A stretch of DNA of 64,000 nucleotides from Paenirhodobacter enshiensis (GTDB taxonomy: Bacteria; Pseudomonadota; Alphaproteobacteria; Rhodobacterales; Rhodobacteraceae), in assembly GCF_000740785.1 (NCBI RefSeq), contig NZ_JFZB01000005.1, positions 310,001 through 374,000 of the forward strand, read 5' to 3'. Of the stretch, positions 29,272-38,794 are shown in pieces. Below the pieces are notes generated by a model. That model did not search any database. It worked only from the letters and a program-made list of their open reading frames with translations, and was not told the origin of the DNA. Within the stretch, counting starts at the first letter, position 1. Every line of letters starts with the position of its first letter. A program made the position numbers and the translations under genes.

Positions 29272-30354
29272 TCAGCCTCGTTTCGGGCGGATCTGGCGGC
29301 GGATTCGTTCCGCAAAGCGGATCGCGGTTGCAACGGCGCGGTAATGCTCCGGGCGGATTTCGTCGCCGACCTCGACACTCGCATGAAGCGCACGGGCCGT
29401 TGGAGGGTCGGCGTGGATCGGTACGCCGGCTTCGGTTGCGGCGGCCCGGATGCGGGCGGCGATCTCATCCACCCCTTTCGCCAGGCACACCGGAGCGCGC
29501 CGGGCCCCGCGTTCCCATTTCAGGGCGACGGCGTAATGCGTCGGATTGACGATGACGACGCTCGCTTTCGCGACATCCGCGATCATCTGACGGGTAGCGA
29601 TTTCGACGGCCTTCTGCCGGCGTTGCGACTTGATGTGGGGGTCGCCCTCGGATTGTTTCATCTCGTCGGTCAGTTCCTTGCGACTCATCCGGTTGCGGCG
29701 CAGGAAGGCGGCGCGTTGCCACAGGTAATCGATGGCGCCCATCACCGCAGCGATCAGCGTGACCAGCATCAGGAATTCGGTCAGCAGACGCAGCATCAGC
29801 GTGATTGCGGGCTCCACTCCCATGCGTTGAGTCATCAGAAGGCCGGGTAGCCGCGACGACAGGAACAGTCCGAGGATTGCACCGATCAGCATGAGCTTCA
29901 CACAGCCCTTCAGAAATTCGAACAGGCCGTTCGGGCCGAATTTCTGCCTGGCATTGGCGACAGGGTTGATCCGGTCCATCCTGGGGAGCAGTTTTTCCGG
30001 GGCGAAAACCAGAGCGCGCTGCGCGAACAGCCCTGCCAGAACCAGCCCCGCCGGCAGGGCAGCCCAGGGAATCAGCGGTTTCAGGGCTCCCCAGAACAGC
30101 CCGCCGAACAGGCCCTGTCCGGCCCCGAGGATCTGGCGCGACAGTGTCTCGGCCTGTGACAATGCCCCGATCAGCACGGAGCCGCTGGCGACCAGACTGC
30201 CCGCTCCGAAGGCAACGGCGCAGAGCAGGATGCCGGCATAGCCGCAAGCCGTTGATATGTCGGTCGACCGGACGAGGTCACCCTTGCGCCGGGCTTCGTC
30301 GATCTTGTGCTGGGTCGGTTCATATTCGCGGGAGTCGTCATCCTGCTCGCTCAT
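29272..30354 (-). CDS. flhB: flagellar export apparatus protein FlhB
   Basis: Export-gate subunit that switches substrate class from hook to filament. The 360 residues have N-terminal EPTQHKIDEARRKGDLVRS, four membrane helices (about 35-210), and the cytoplasmic domain with the self-cleavage site NPTH in VIVNPTHYAVALKWE (near 270). ATG at 30354 overlaps the fliR stop as ATGA. The frame is open much further upstream, but those codons are a shadow of fliR. Confidence 0.97.
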   Translation of the reverse strand: MSEQDDDSREYEPTQHKIDEARRKGDLVRSTDISTACGYAGILLCAVAFGAGSLVASGSVLIGALSQAETLSRQILGAGQGLFGGLFWGALKPLIPWAALPAGLVLAGLFAQRALVFAPEKLLPRMDRINPVANARQKFGPNGLFEFLKGCVKLMLIGAILGLFLSSRLPGLLMTQRMGVEPAITLMLRLLTEFLMLVTLIAAVMGAIDYLWQRAAFLRRNRMSRKELTDEMKQSEGDPHIKSQRRQKAVEIATRQMIADVAKASVVIVNPTHYAVALKWERGARRAPVCLAKGVDEIAARIRAAATEAGVPIHADPPTARALHASVEVGDEIRPEHYRAVATAIRFAERIRRQIRPKRG

Positions 30355-31124
30355 CGGTGGACCTCGAACGGGGCGCTCAGAAAGCGGTCGAGGGCGCCGG
30401 ACCAGACCAGAAGGCCGGTCGGCACGGCAACCGTCAGCAGCACCAGCCCGCCGAAGGTCAGTGCCGGGGCGCCGATGAATGTCACCATCATCTGTGGCAT
30501 CGCCCGGTTGATGGCTCCGAGGGCGACGTTGTAAAGCAGTCCGCCAAGCACGAAGGGCATGGCGATCGAGAAGGCGAGCGAGAAGGTCTGTGCGACCCCG
30601 CCAAGCCCCCACAGCCGCAGCACTTCCGCCGAAGGCAGGCTGCGCGGCGGGATCGCGTCGTAAGATGCGATCAGCAAGGCCGCGATCTTGATGTGCAGCC
30701 CGAGATGCGCCGCAAGCGCGAGCCCCCCGAGCGTCAGCAGCGTGCTTACGGCCGGCTGCGATTCGCCTGCGACACCGAACATCTGCGCGAGGGAAATCGA
30801 CTGCGCGATCATCATGCCAGCCGTTTGCAGAGCCAGAACGAACAGCCGCAGCATCGCCCCGATGGCAAGGCCCACCCCCATCTCCGACAGCAGCGTCGGT
30901 GAAACCGCGGTGCGCGTCGCGGCTCCGAGTGTGACGGGATCGGTTCCCGAAAGTGTCACCAAGGTGAAGGCAAAAGCCGCCACCAGCCGGACACGGGCAG
31001 GGACGATCTGTTCGCCGAAGGCCGGCATCAATGCCATCGCCCCCCCAACCCGCAGGAAGACGATGAAAGCCTGCGCCAGCCACAGTTGTGCGTCCGACAG
31101 CAGCCTTGCCAGATCGGCTGTCAT
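30351..31124 (-). CDS. fliR: flagellar export apparatus protein FliR
   Basis: Membrane core of the type III flagellar export gate, 257 residues with about six hydrophobic helices. Recognisable family features are FLRVGGAMALMPAFGEQIVP near the N-terminus, EMGVGLAIGAMLRLF, and GGLLYNVALGAINRAMPQM, typical of FliR. Both ends overlap the neighbouring flagellar genes (flhA stop and flhB start) as ATGA, showing translational coupling in the order flhA-fliR-flhB. Confidence 0.95.
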   Translation of the reverse strand: MTADLARLLSDAQLWLAQAFIVFLRVGGAMALMPAFGEQIVPARVRLVAAFAFTLVTLSGTDPVTLGAATRTAVSPTLLSEMGVGLAIGAMLRLFVLALQTAGMMIAQSISLAQMFGVAGESQPAVSTLLTLGGLALAAHLGLHIKIAALLIASYDAIPPRSLPSAEVLRLWGLGGVAQTFSLAFSIAMPFVLGGLLYNVALGAINRAMPQMMVTFIGAPALTFGGLVLLTVAVPTGLLVWSGALDRFLSAPFEVHR

Positions 31125-33208
31125 GCCGGCACCACCCCGACCATCGCCGGTCTCGCGTCGATGCCGATTTCGTCGAAGCTGAGCACCGGCGTCATGATGC
31201 CGCGCGCTTGCAGAACGGTGTGCAGGAACCGTCTGCGACGGGCCGAGGTGACCAGTGCGGGGAACGTTCCGGCCTCGCCCAACCGGGCCAGCCTCTCCGA
31301 GATATTGGTGGCGAGGCGGTTGAACTTGTCGGGTGGCAGCGCGATGTCCGTCTGCCCTCGGTCATTGTTCAGCTGATGGCTGGTGAAGGCCTCCTCCCAT
31401 TCCGGGGCGAGTTGCAGCAGTGGCACGGTTCCGTCCGGGCGCTTGATCTCTGCGATCAGCTGGAAGCCGAGGCGCTGGCGCACATGTTCGCAGACCATTT
31501 CCGGACTGGGCATGGAGCGCGCCTCGGCGATGGTTTCGACAATGACCAGCAGGTTGCGGATCGACACGCGTTCGGCCAGCAGCAGCCGCAGCACCGACAG
31601 CAGCAGGTCGACCGGCACTTTCTCGGGGATCAGCTCGTCGAGGATGCGCCGGTTCGATTCGGCGCGCGCGGTGTCGCTCAGCGTGCAGATCTCGTCGAGC
31701 AGCTTGCGCAGGGTGCGCAGCGTCATCAGCCGCGGGAAGTTGCGTTTGATGACCTCGAGAAGATGCGTCGCGAGAACTTCGGTCGGGTTCACCACGGTCG
31801 AACCGGCGAGGGCCGCATCTTCCTGCTCAGTCGGCGAAAGCCAGCGCGCCGGGGCGCCATAGACCGGCTCTTTCACATCCTCCCCGGCGGGGAGGGCGGC
31901 GGCATTGTCCGCGATCAGTGCGAGGATGCGTTCGGGGCGCAGCCGGTCGCGGGCCTGTTCGACGCCCTGAATGCGGATCCGATAGGTGCCGGAGGGCAGT
32001 CCGGCATCGTCGGTCAGGCGGATCTCGGGCAGGATCAGCCCATAGGTAGCCGCGACATGGTTGCGCATGTTGGCGATTCGCGAATCCAATCCCGTCGCCG
32101 GATCGAGCGCCATCGCCACCAGATCCGGGGCGAATTCGACATGGATATCGTCGAGGTCCAGCACGTCACCGATCGATTTGCGGCTTTGAGCCGGGGCGGG
32201 GGCGGGCATCCGCATCGCCTCGCGCCGTTGCCGTGCGAGAGCCGCGCGCCGCCCCCACCAGGCGAGCGCCCCCAATCCCGTGGCCCCGGCCATGAACGGC
32301 ACGAATGGCAGCCCCGGCACCAGCGCGAACAGCGCCATCAGGAAGGCCACCGTCGCCAGTGCCGTCGGATACTGACCGAGCTGGCGCAGGATGTCGGTGT
32401 CGGCCGAGCCCTTCGTCCCGCCGCGCGACAGCAGGATCGCCGAGGCGACAGAGATGATCACCGCGGGGATCTGCGTCGTCAGCCCGTCGCCGACGGTGAG
32501 GATCGAATAGGTTTCGAACGCCTGGCCGACGGGCATTCCATGCACCACCGTGCCGACGATCATCCCCACCGTCAGGTTCAGCAGCGTGATCAGCAGCCCC
32601 GCGACCGCATCGCCCTTGACGAATTTCGACGCGCCGTCGAGCGAGCCGAAGAAGGTCGTCTCGGCCTGCTCGCGCTCGCGCCGGGATTTCGCCTCGGCGT
32701 GGTCGATGGCGCCGGCGTTCATGTCGGCGTCGATGGCCAGCTGCTTGCCCGGCATCGCATCGAGCGCGAATCGCGCACCGACCTCGGCCATGCGGCCCGC
32801 GCCCTTGGTGATGACCATGAAGTTCACGATCATCAGTACGCCGAACACCACCAGCCCGATCAGCACCGATCCGCCCATGATGAAATTGGCGAATCCCTCG
32901 ATCACATGGCCGGCGGCGGCGGTGCCGGTATGGCCCTGACCGATGATCAGCTTGGTCGAGGACACGTTCAGCGACAGCCGCAGCATCAGCGAGGTCAGAA
33001 GGATCGTCGGGAAGGCCGAGAAATCCAGCGGCCGTTCGATGAACAGGGTCACTGTGAAGATCAGGATCGCTATCGAGAACGAAGCTGCCAGGCCGATGTC
33101 CAGCACCCAGGCCGGAACCGGCAGGATCATCATCACGATCACCGCCATCAGCGCCAGTGTCAGCAGCACCGTCGGCTGATACAGAAGGCGCAGGTCGAAC
33201 TTTGGCAT
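31121..33208 (-). CDS. flhA: flagellar export apparatus protein FlhA
   Basis: Largest export-gate protein, forming the cytoplasmic nonameric ring that binds chaperones and substrates. The 695 residues show eight membrane helices (about 15-325) with the FHIPEP-type conserved loop (MPGKQLAIDADMNAGAID), and the cytoplasmic domain from about 340 onward with VVNPTEVLATHLLEVIK and VPVDLLLSVLRLLL. The start MPKFDLRLLYQPT at 33208 shares its A with the preceding stop (TGATG). Codons upstream in the same frame overlap the transglycosylase and are not part of it. Confidence 0.97.
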   Translation of the reverse strand: MPKFDLRLLYQPTVLLTLALMAVIVMMILPVPAWVLDIGLAASFSIAILIFTVTLFIERPLDFSAFPTILLTSLMLRLSLNVSSTKLIIGQGHTGTAAAGHVIEGFANFIMGGSVLIGLVVFGVLMIVNFMVITKGAGRMAEVGARFALDAMPGKQLAIDADMNAGAIDHAEAKSRREREQAETTFFGSLDGASKFVKGDAVAGLLITLLNLTVGMIVGTVVHGMPVGQAFETYSILTVGDGLTTQIPAVIISVASAILLSRGGTKGSADTDILRQLGQYPTALATVAFLMALFALVPGLPFVPFMAGATGLGALAWWGRRAALARQRREAMRMPAPAPAQSRKSIGDVLDLDDIHVEFAPDLVAMALDPATGLDSRIANMRNHVAATYGLILPEIRLTDDAGLPSGTYRIRIQGVEQARDRLRPERILALIADNAAALPAGEDVKEPVYGAPARWLSPTEQEDAALAGSTVVNPTEVLATHLLEVIKRNFPRLMTLRTLRKLLDEICTLSDTARAESNRRILDELIPEKVPVDLLLSVLRLLLAERVSIRNLLVIVETIAEARSMPSPEMVCEHVRQRLGFQLIAEIKRPDGTVPLLQLAPEWEEAFTSHQLNNDRGQTDIALPPDKFNRLATNISERLARLGEAGTFPALVTSARRRRFLHTVLQARGIMTPVLSFDEIGIDARPAMVGVVPA

Positions 33209-34119
33209 CAGTCGGCCTCTCCCGTCGCGGGGGCCGGCGCGGCCGCGCTGGCGGTGCGCAGCAGAGATCCGGCCGAAGGCGGCACCGGCTGCCATGAGCC
33301 GTCCCCCATGATCGCACCGGACACCAGACTGGCGCCCGGTGCTCCGCCGGCATCGGGGCGCGCCCCGGCGGCGCGCTGCAGCAGCGGATAGGTGTTCACC
33401 CGCGGAGGGCGCACCGGGCCGGCCTGGCCGCCATTCATCGCGGCGACGATATCGGGAATGTCGGGGATGCCATCGCCCCCTCCGGCCATCATGGCGCCGG
33501 GCTGCCCCCCGGCCATGCCGAAGCCCGCGCCATCGACCCCGGCCGAGGCCAGCCGGGCGCGGATCTGCTCGAACCGGGTGGCGTATTTCTCGGCCTGTTC
33601 GCGGGTGCGGGAATGATAGGCGCCGGCCGCCGCCTTCCACGATCCCATCTCGGCATACAACTCGGACAGGAACCGCGCGGCATAGAGCGCATTGACCCCC
33701 GGATCGAACATCTGGTCGAGCGAGGTGAACGCCTCGCCATGCCATTTGTAATTGATCTGGAAACAGCCCACGTCGAAACTGCGCGCGCCGCGCTTGTAAT
33801 GCTCGACAACATAGGCGCGGGCCTCGGGGTAGCTGTCGAAGAAGTGCCCCTCGCCCTCCATGTTCACGGTCCAGGGCCAGGGCCGCATCGCCGGGCCGAT
33901 CTTGCGTCCGGCCTCGGCCAGAGTGATCGCCTGAAGCACAGACAGGGGCACACCGGTGCTGCGCGCCGCGGCCTCGGCCGCGCGTTCACAACTGGCGGGC
34001 GGATCGGCGGGCGTGCTGGCCACGGCCGGGATGGCCGAAACCGACAGCAGGGCCGACAGCACGCCGGCCAGCCACAGGATGATGCCCCGCACCGCGGAAA
34101 GGCGCCGTCTGTCCGGCAT
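33208..34119 (-). CDS. secreted lytic transglycosylase (SLT fold), flagella-linked
   Basis: Cuts peptidoglycan, most likely to let the flagellar rod pass. The 303 residues begin with a signal peptide (ALLSVSAIPAVAST, cut near 36), then an SLT-type domain with catalytic Glu in AITLAEAGRK (near 68), GCFQINYKWHG and YNARF-like ALYAARFLSEL. The last 120 residues are Gly/Pro/Ala-rich and look unstructured. ATG at 34119 has a GGGGGG ribosome site; the in-frame TTG at 34131 is rejected. First gene of the transglycosylase-flhA-fliR-flhB unit. Confidence 0.88.
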   Translation of the reverse strand: MPDRRRLSAVRGIILWLAGVLSALLSVSAIPAVASTPADPPASCERAAEAAARSTGVPLSVLQAITLAEAGRKIGPAMRPWPWTVNMEGEGHFFDSYPEARAYVVEHYKRGARSFDVGCFQINYKWHGEAFTSLDQMFDPGVNALYAARFLSELYAEMGSWKAAAGAYHSRTREQAEKYATRFEQIRARLASAGVDGAGFGMAGGQPGAMMAGGGDGIPDIPDIVAAMNGGQAGPVRPPRVNTYPLLQRAAGARPDAGGAPGASLVSGAIMGDGSWQPVPPSAGSLLRTASAAAPAPATGEAD

Positions 34120-34190
34120 GGAACCCCCCAAAGCATTTCTTGCCTCGGGGTCACCCTAGGGACCGAATCTTTACATCCGGTAAGCGCCGC

Positions 34191-34994
34191 TCAGTCGAGG
34201 CCGGGTCCGGGCCGCAACCGTGCGATGAATTCGGCATGGAGCACCGGCGGCGCCACGACCACGCCGTTCGACTGTGCGGAAGGGCCGTTGAACTGCAGCG
34301 CAACGCCGCAGCGGTCGGTTGCCAGAGCGCCGGCGCGGGTGGCGATCAGGCTGGCGGCAGCGGTATCCCATTCCCAGGCCGGGCGCAGCGAGAGCGTGGC
34401 GTCGAACCGCCCCTCGGCCACCAGGCACAGCCGCCAGGCCAGCGACGAGCGCAGCTCGTGGCGGAACACCGGCACCGGGCCGCGCCATTGCACCGGATCG
34501 GTCGACAGCTTCGAGGTCAGCACCCGGCAGCCGTCGGCCCGGACGGTATCGGAGACCCGGATCTCGGTGCCGTTGCGCAGCGCCGGGCCCTCGGCGGTGG
34601 CACTGTAGACCAGCTCCATCACCGGCAGGCTGACCACCGCGGCGACGATGCGGCCGCGCTCGGCCACGGCGATGGCATGGGCGAAACCGCCCTCTTCGTT
34701 CAGGAAGGCGCGGGTGCCGTCGATCGGGTCGACGATGAACACCCGCTCGCGGCCGAGGCGGGCGGGATCGTCGGCACTTTCCTCGGACAGCCAGCCATAG
34801 TCCGGGCGGGCGGCGCGCAGCCGCTCTTCCATCAGGGCATTGACCGCCAGGTCGGCTTCGGAAACCGGGCCGGCGCCGGCGTCCTTCTCCCAGGCGTCGG
34901 GGGCGTGTTTCCAGTAGCTCAGCGCCAGCGGACCGGCCGCCGCCGCGACCTCGAGCAGCAGCGCGAGGTCGGCCTCGTCGTCATGCACCGGCAA
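34191..34994 (-). CDS. cysQ: inositol monophosphatase family protein, CysQ-like
   Basis: Mg-dependent phosphatase, probably of 3'(2'),5'-bisphosphate nucleotides made in sulfate assimilation. The 267 residues contain WLSEES (Glu ligands), VDPIDGTRAFLNEEGG and the C-terminal WEWDTAAASLIATRAG, the three metal sites of the family. The best-spaced start is TTG at 34994 (GAGGGG seven bases ahead); GTG at 34988 is the alternative. Either way the start overlaps the stop of pmbA. CysQ is favoured over SuhB by the DPIDGTRAFL variant and the position, but the two are hard to separate. Confidence 0.88.
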   Translation of the reverse strand: MPVHDDEADLALLLEVAAAAGPLALSYWKHAPDAWEKDAGAGPVSEADLAVNALMEERLRAARPDYGWLSEESADDPARLGRERVFIVDPIDGTRAFLNEEGGFAHAIAVAERGRIVAAVVSLPVMELVYSATAEGPALRNGTEIRVSDTVRADGCRVLTSKLSTDPVQWRGPVPVFRHELRSSLAWRLCLVAEGRFDATLSLRPAWEWDTAAASLIATRAGALATDRCGVALQFNGPSAQSNGVVVAPPVLHAEFIARLRPGPGLD

Positions 34995-36330
34995 TGGTCA
35001 GCCCCTCGAGCAGCAGGCTCGGAACGACGTGGCTGCGGTGAAGACGCGCGTCGTTCGCCGGCACGATCCGGCGCAGCATGTCGTGCAGGTTGCCGGCGAT
35101 GGTGCCTTCGTTGACCGGATATTGCACCTGACCGTTCTCGACCCAGAAGCCCGAGACCCCGCGCGAGTAATCGCCCGTCGTCGGGTTGATCGTCGCACCG
35201 ATGAAGGAGGTGACGATCAGCCCGGTTCCCATTCCGGCAATCAGCTCGTCTCGGCTGTGGGGGCCCTGCGTCAGCGCGATGTTGCCAACTGCCGGGGTCG
35301 GCGGCGAGGACAGCCCGCGCGCCGCGTTCGCCGTGCTCGGCATCCCGAGCTTGCGCCCCGTCGCGAGGTCGAGCGTCCAGCCGGTCAGCACGCCGTTGTC
35401 GACGATGGTGCGCGGTGCCGTCGCCAGCCCCTCGCCGTCGAACGGGCGCGAGCCCGAGATGCGCAGCCGGTGCGGGTTCTCGACGATGGACAGCCCCTCG
35501 GGCAGGACCTGCGTTCCCAGCCCGTCGCGCAGCCACGAGGCGCCGCGCGCGATCGCCGTGCCGTTGATCGCAGCCAGAAGATGGCCGATCAGGCTGCCGG
35601 CGATGCGTTCGTCGAACAGGATCGGAAAAGCGCCGGTGCGCGGCCGGCGCGGATGGGCTCCGGCCACGGTGCGTTCGCCCGCCTCGCGGCCGATGTCGGT
35701 GGCGGACGGCAGATCGGACTGGAACACCCGGCTTTCGGCCGCCCAGTCCCGCTCCATCTCCAGCCCCTCGCCGGTGATCGCCACCGCCGAGATTGCGCGC
35801 GAGCTGCGCTCGTATCCGCCGGAAAACCCGTTCGTCGCCGCCATGTGCAGCGTCTGGCGCGACCAGGAGGCCGAAGCCTGATCGACTTTGCTGACCCCTT
35901 TGACCGCAAGTGCCGCCGCCTCGGCCTCGAAGGCATCGCGTTCGAGATCGGCCGCGGCGGGATCCGCCGCCGGATCGGCGAGTTCGAGCGCCGAGGCATC
36001 GCGAACCTGCGCCAGCTGAGCCGGATCGGCCAGCCCGATATACGGGTCTTCGGGCGCCAGACGCGCCATCGTCACCGCACGTTCCGCCATTTCCGCAATC
36101 GTGCGTTCCGAGATATCCGAGGCCGAGACACAGGCCTGCCGCTTGCCGATCAGCACACGCAGGCCGATCTCGATCGCTTCGGCGCGCTCGGCCTGCTCAA
36201 GTTTTCCCTCGCGCACGTCGATGGAAACCGCGCGGCCCTCGACCGCGATGGCATCGGCGGACTCGGCCCCGGCCGCACGGGCCCGGGCCAGAAGGGATTC
36301 GGTCAGATCGGACAGTCTTTGCGTCGCCAT
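34981..36330 (-). CDS. pmbA: TldD/PmbA family protein, PmbA (TldE) type
   Basis: Non-catalytic partner of the TldD metalloprotease pair that processes microcin-like and other modified peptides. The 449 residues lack an HExxxH metal motif, marking it as the TldE/PmbA subunit. Family signatures visible include TNGFSGGYERSSRAIS, FPILFDERIAGSLIGHLL and NPTTGDYSRGVSGFWVENG with the late GTIAGNLHDML. Its partner TldD is not in this window. The final codons overlap cysQ. Confidence 0.93.
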   Translation of the reverse strand: MATQRLSDLTESLLARARAAGAESADAIAVEGRAVSIDVREGKLEQAERAEAIEIGLRVLIGKRQACVSASDISERTIAEMAERAVTMARLAPEDPYIGLADPAQLAQVRDASALELADPAADPAAADLERDAFEAEAAALAVKGVSKVDQASASWSRQTLHMAATNGFSGGYERSSRAISAVAITGEGLEMERDWAAESRVFQSDLPSATDIGREAGERTVAGAHPRRPRTGAFPILFDERIAGSLIGHLLAAINGTAIARGASWLRDGLGTQVLPEGLSIVENPHRLRISGSRPFDGEGLATAPRTIVDNGVLTGWTLDLATGRKLGMPSTANAARGLSSPPTPAVGNIALTQGPHSRDELIAGMGTGLIVTSFIGATINPTTGDYSRGVSGFWVENGQVQYPVNEGTIAGNLHDMLRRIVPANDARLHRSHVVPSLLLEGLTIAGA

Positions 36331-36380
36331 GGCTTTCCTCGGGCAAATCCGCCGTCGGGCGGCTTGCGTTCGACCGGTTC

Positions 36381-38024
36381 TTAGCGGATCCGCTGACCGT
36401 TGGCGAGGATCTCTCCCGTCGGTTTCATCTCGATCTTCGAGGTGTAGGCATCGGTTCCGGCGGGCACCGCGTAAAGCCCCAGCATCATCTTGACGATCAT
36501 GGTCTGCTGCTGCTCGATCAGCCCGATGGCGACCAGATTCGACATCAGTGCATCGGCCCCGGTCAGGCTGAGATCGACCGACCCCGCCGGCACCGGCGTG
36601 CCTGAACCGTTGTCGATCGTCGCCGCGCCGGTGCCTGCAAGATCGAGCCCCGCCAGCGACAGATGCAGCCGGTTCAGCGCCACGCTTTCCACCGTGACCG
36701 GCATTCCCGCTTCGGGCAGCGGCGCGGAGGTCAGCAAATCGTTGGAAACCTTTGCCGTGCCGCCGAGGTCGATCACCAGCTCGGCCGGGGTGCGCGGCAG
36801 TTTCTGCGCCGGGTCGAACATCGCCCAGACCGAATCCGACAGTGTCAGACCGCTCAGCGCGATCTTGCCGGTGAACGGTTGCGGCTGATCGTTCTGCGAC
36901 ACCGGGAAGGCGAACTCGGCCGAGGTCGCTTCGAGGTCTGCGCTCATCGGCGCGCTCAGCAGGCTGTCGGGCGCCTGCGTCACCGCCAGATGCGGGTGCT
37001 GGCTTTGTGCACTGTAGCGGAAGCCTGCCGCCGACATCGCGCCGTTGACCGCTCCGGACTGCGCCGAGGCGACGATCTCCATCGGTTTGCCTTCGGTGGT
37101 CTGCGTGACATCGAGGCTTGCCGCGCCATAGGTGCCGGAAAAGGCGAAAGACGCCCCCTGCGCGAGCAGCGCACCCATGTCCGTCATATCCGTGCCGGCG
37201 GGCACCGTGGCCTGGTTGCTGCCTGCCAGATTCGCGGCCGTGGCGCTCAGCGTGTAGCTCACCCCGGTTTCGTCGTCGCTGCCCGCGGCCTTCACGTCGA
37301 GCGTGGCGACCTTGGTGTCCGAGGTCTGGGTCTGCCGGCCGTCCACCGTCTTGGTGGCGTAATTCGACGCGATGCCCCCGAGCGTCAGGACGAACTCCGT
37401 CGGCGACGGGGCGGGGGTGCTGCCCTTCGGCGCCGCTTCCGGCTTCGCGCCGGCTTTCGGTGCCGGGGTGTCGTCGATAAGCGTGACCGTCACCTTCGGC
37501 GCGGTCAGGCGGTAGTCCAGCGCCTCGGGCGTGCCGGATACCAGCGTGATCAGATCCTGCTGGTCGACCCGCAGCCGGACCGAAACCGGGTCGTCCCCGG
37601 TGCGGGTGACATCGCTGCGGGCGGTGATCGTCGGCGCCATCGTCACCACGACAGAGCCGTCGCCCTGCTCGCGCAGATCCATCCGCGGGATGTCGATCTC
37701 GCTGCGGGTGGTGATCGTCACCGGGGTTTCAGGGGCCGCGGTCGTGTCATTCGTGCCGGCGGTATCGGGCGTGCCGGCGGTATCGGGGTCTTCGATCTGA
37801 TGCGACAGTGCCAGATCGGTGATGGTCAGCGTATCGCCGTTGCGCGTGGCGCCGCCGGTCTTCACCTCATAGCCAAGGGCCGCATAATCCGTCTTCCAGG
37901 CTGTCCACAGCTCGTCGGCGGTCAGTGCCGGGACCGAAGTCGTGGCGAGCAGCGACAGGACGGTCGCGGTGCCGATCCGACGGCCCCCGGCGCGAAGGCC
38001 GGCCTGAAAGACTGCAATATTCAT
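36381..38024 (-). CDS. DUF2125 domain protein, exported
   Basis: 547-residue exported protein of unknown function, of the DUF2125 group found in Rhodobacteraceae. A signal-like N-terminus (about 10-36, ATVLSLLATTSVPALTA) is followed by long beta-rich stretches with many Thr, Asp and Ser, and a Pro/Ala/Lys linker near 195-215. Residues about 80-91 contain the duplicated PDTAGT, produced by an 18-bp tandem repeat. The ATG at 38024 follows AGGGG. Divergent from the hydratase gene. Confidence 0.8.
   Translation of the reverse strand: MNIAVFQAGLRAGGRRIGTATVLSLLATTSVPALTADELWTAWKTDYAALGYEVKTGGATRNGDTLTITDLALSHQIEDPDTAGTPDTAGTNDTTAAPETPVTITTRSEIDIPRMDLREQGDGSVVVTMAPTITARSDVTRTGDDPVSVRLRVDQQDLITLVSGTPEALDYRLTAPKVTVTLIDDTPAPKAGAKPEAAPKGSTPAPSPTEFVLTLGGIASNYATKTVDGRQTQTSDTKVATLDVKAAGSDDETGVSYTLSATAANLAGSNQATVPAGTDMTDMGALLAQGASFAFSGTYGAASLDVTQTTEGKPMEIVASAQSGAVNGAMSAAGFRYSAQSQHPHLAVTQAPDSLLSAPMSADLEATSAEFAFPVSQNDQPQPFTGKIALSGLTLSDSVWAMFDPAQKLPRTPAELVIDLGGTAKVSNDLLTSAPLPEAGMPVTVESVALNRLHLSLAGLDLAGTGAATIDNGSGTPVPAGSVDLSLTGADALMSNLVAIGLIEQQQTMIVKMMLGLYAVPAGTDAYTSKIEMKPTGEILANGQRIR
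37753..37788. repeat. 18-bp tandem duplication inside the DUF2125 gene
   Basis: The unit GTGCCGGCGGTATCGGGC occurs twice in a row, 17 of 18 bases equal, and keeps the frame, doubling PDTAGT in the product. Probably slippage in a flexible linker. Confidence 0.9.
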
Positions 38025-38179
38025 TGACGATTACCCCTGACTAAGATTCCTGCCAAAGCATCCTTTGCCCGCCCGACAGGGTCAAGGGCCGCCACGTCTT
38101 TCCCGAGGATTGTTGACACGGTGTGGCCCCGGCGGCTTCAGTTCCGCTCAGGATCGGTCGCAGGAGGAGAAGGCGCGAG

Positions 38180-38794
38180 ATGATACGGGTGGAGACGCGG
38201 GACAATGTGCGGACGGTGACGTTCGAGCGCCCGGAGAAGGCCAATGCACTGACGCGCGCCATGCTGGTCACGCTGCTGGAGGCGGCGCGCTCGGTTCCCG
38301 AGGGGCTGCGCGCCTTCGTGCTGCGCGGCACGGGGAAGGTGTTCTCGGCCGGCGCGGACCTCGATGAGGCGGCCAGCGGGCTGGCGCGCGACGGCATCTG
38401 GGCCGAGGTATCGGACGCCATCGCGGCCCTGCCATGCCTGAGCATCGCGGTGCTGAACGGCACGCTGGCAGGCGGCGCGACGGGGCTGGCGCTTGCCTGC
38501 GATATCCGTCTGGCAGTGCCGGGGGGCAAGGTGTTCTATCCGGTGATGCGTCTCGGCTATGTGCCGCCCGCGCCCGATACCGGGCGGCTGATCGCACTGA
38601 TCGGGCCGGCGCGGGCGAAGATGATCCTGCTTGGCGGTCAGCGTATTCCGGTCGAGGAGGCCCGCGACTGGGGCCTGATCGACCGCATCGTCGCCCCCGA
38701 GGCCCTGGATGCCGAGATCGACGCGCTGACCGTCGACGCCCGCGGCGCCACCGCCGCCCATGTCGCTGCCCTCAAGGCGTTGTTCCGGGGCTGA
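38180..38794 (+). CDS. enoyl-CoA hydratase/isomerase family protein, short
   Basis: Crotonase-fold protein. The 204 residues include the oxyanion pieces FVLRGTGKVFSAGADLDE (about 46-63) and NGTLAGGATGLALACDIRLA (about 92-111). It lacks the usual C-terminal helices (most members have 250-260 residues), so trimer packing may differ. The acidic catalytic residues of true enoyl-CoA hydratase are not obvious: the position after the second oxyanion site reads GYVPPAPDTGRL. ATG at 38180 has AGGAGGAGAAGG before it; a perfect TTGACA lies at 38113-38118. Substrate unknown. Confidence 0.85.
   Translation: MIRVETRDNVRTVTFERPEKANALTRAMLVTLLEAARSVPEGLRAFVLRGTGKVFSAGADLDEAASGLARDGIWAEVSDAIAALPCLSIAVLNGTLAGGATGLALACDIRLAVPGGKVFYPVMRLGYVPPAPDTGRLIALIGPARAKMILLGGQRIPVEEARDWGLIDRIVAPEALDAEIDALTVDARGATAAHVAALKALFRG

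Noticed and set aside
30355-31083. FliR-FlhB fusion suggested by one long frame
   Set aside because: The upstream codons are a shifted reading of fliR. The real FlhB begins at 30354 with its conserved N-terminus and overlaps fliR by ATGA.
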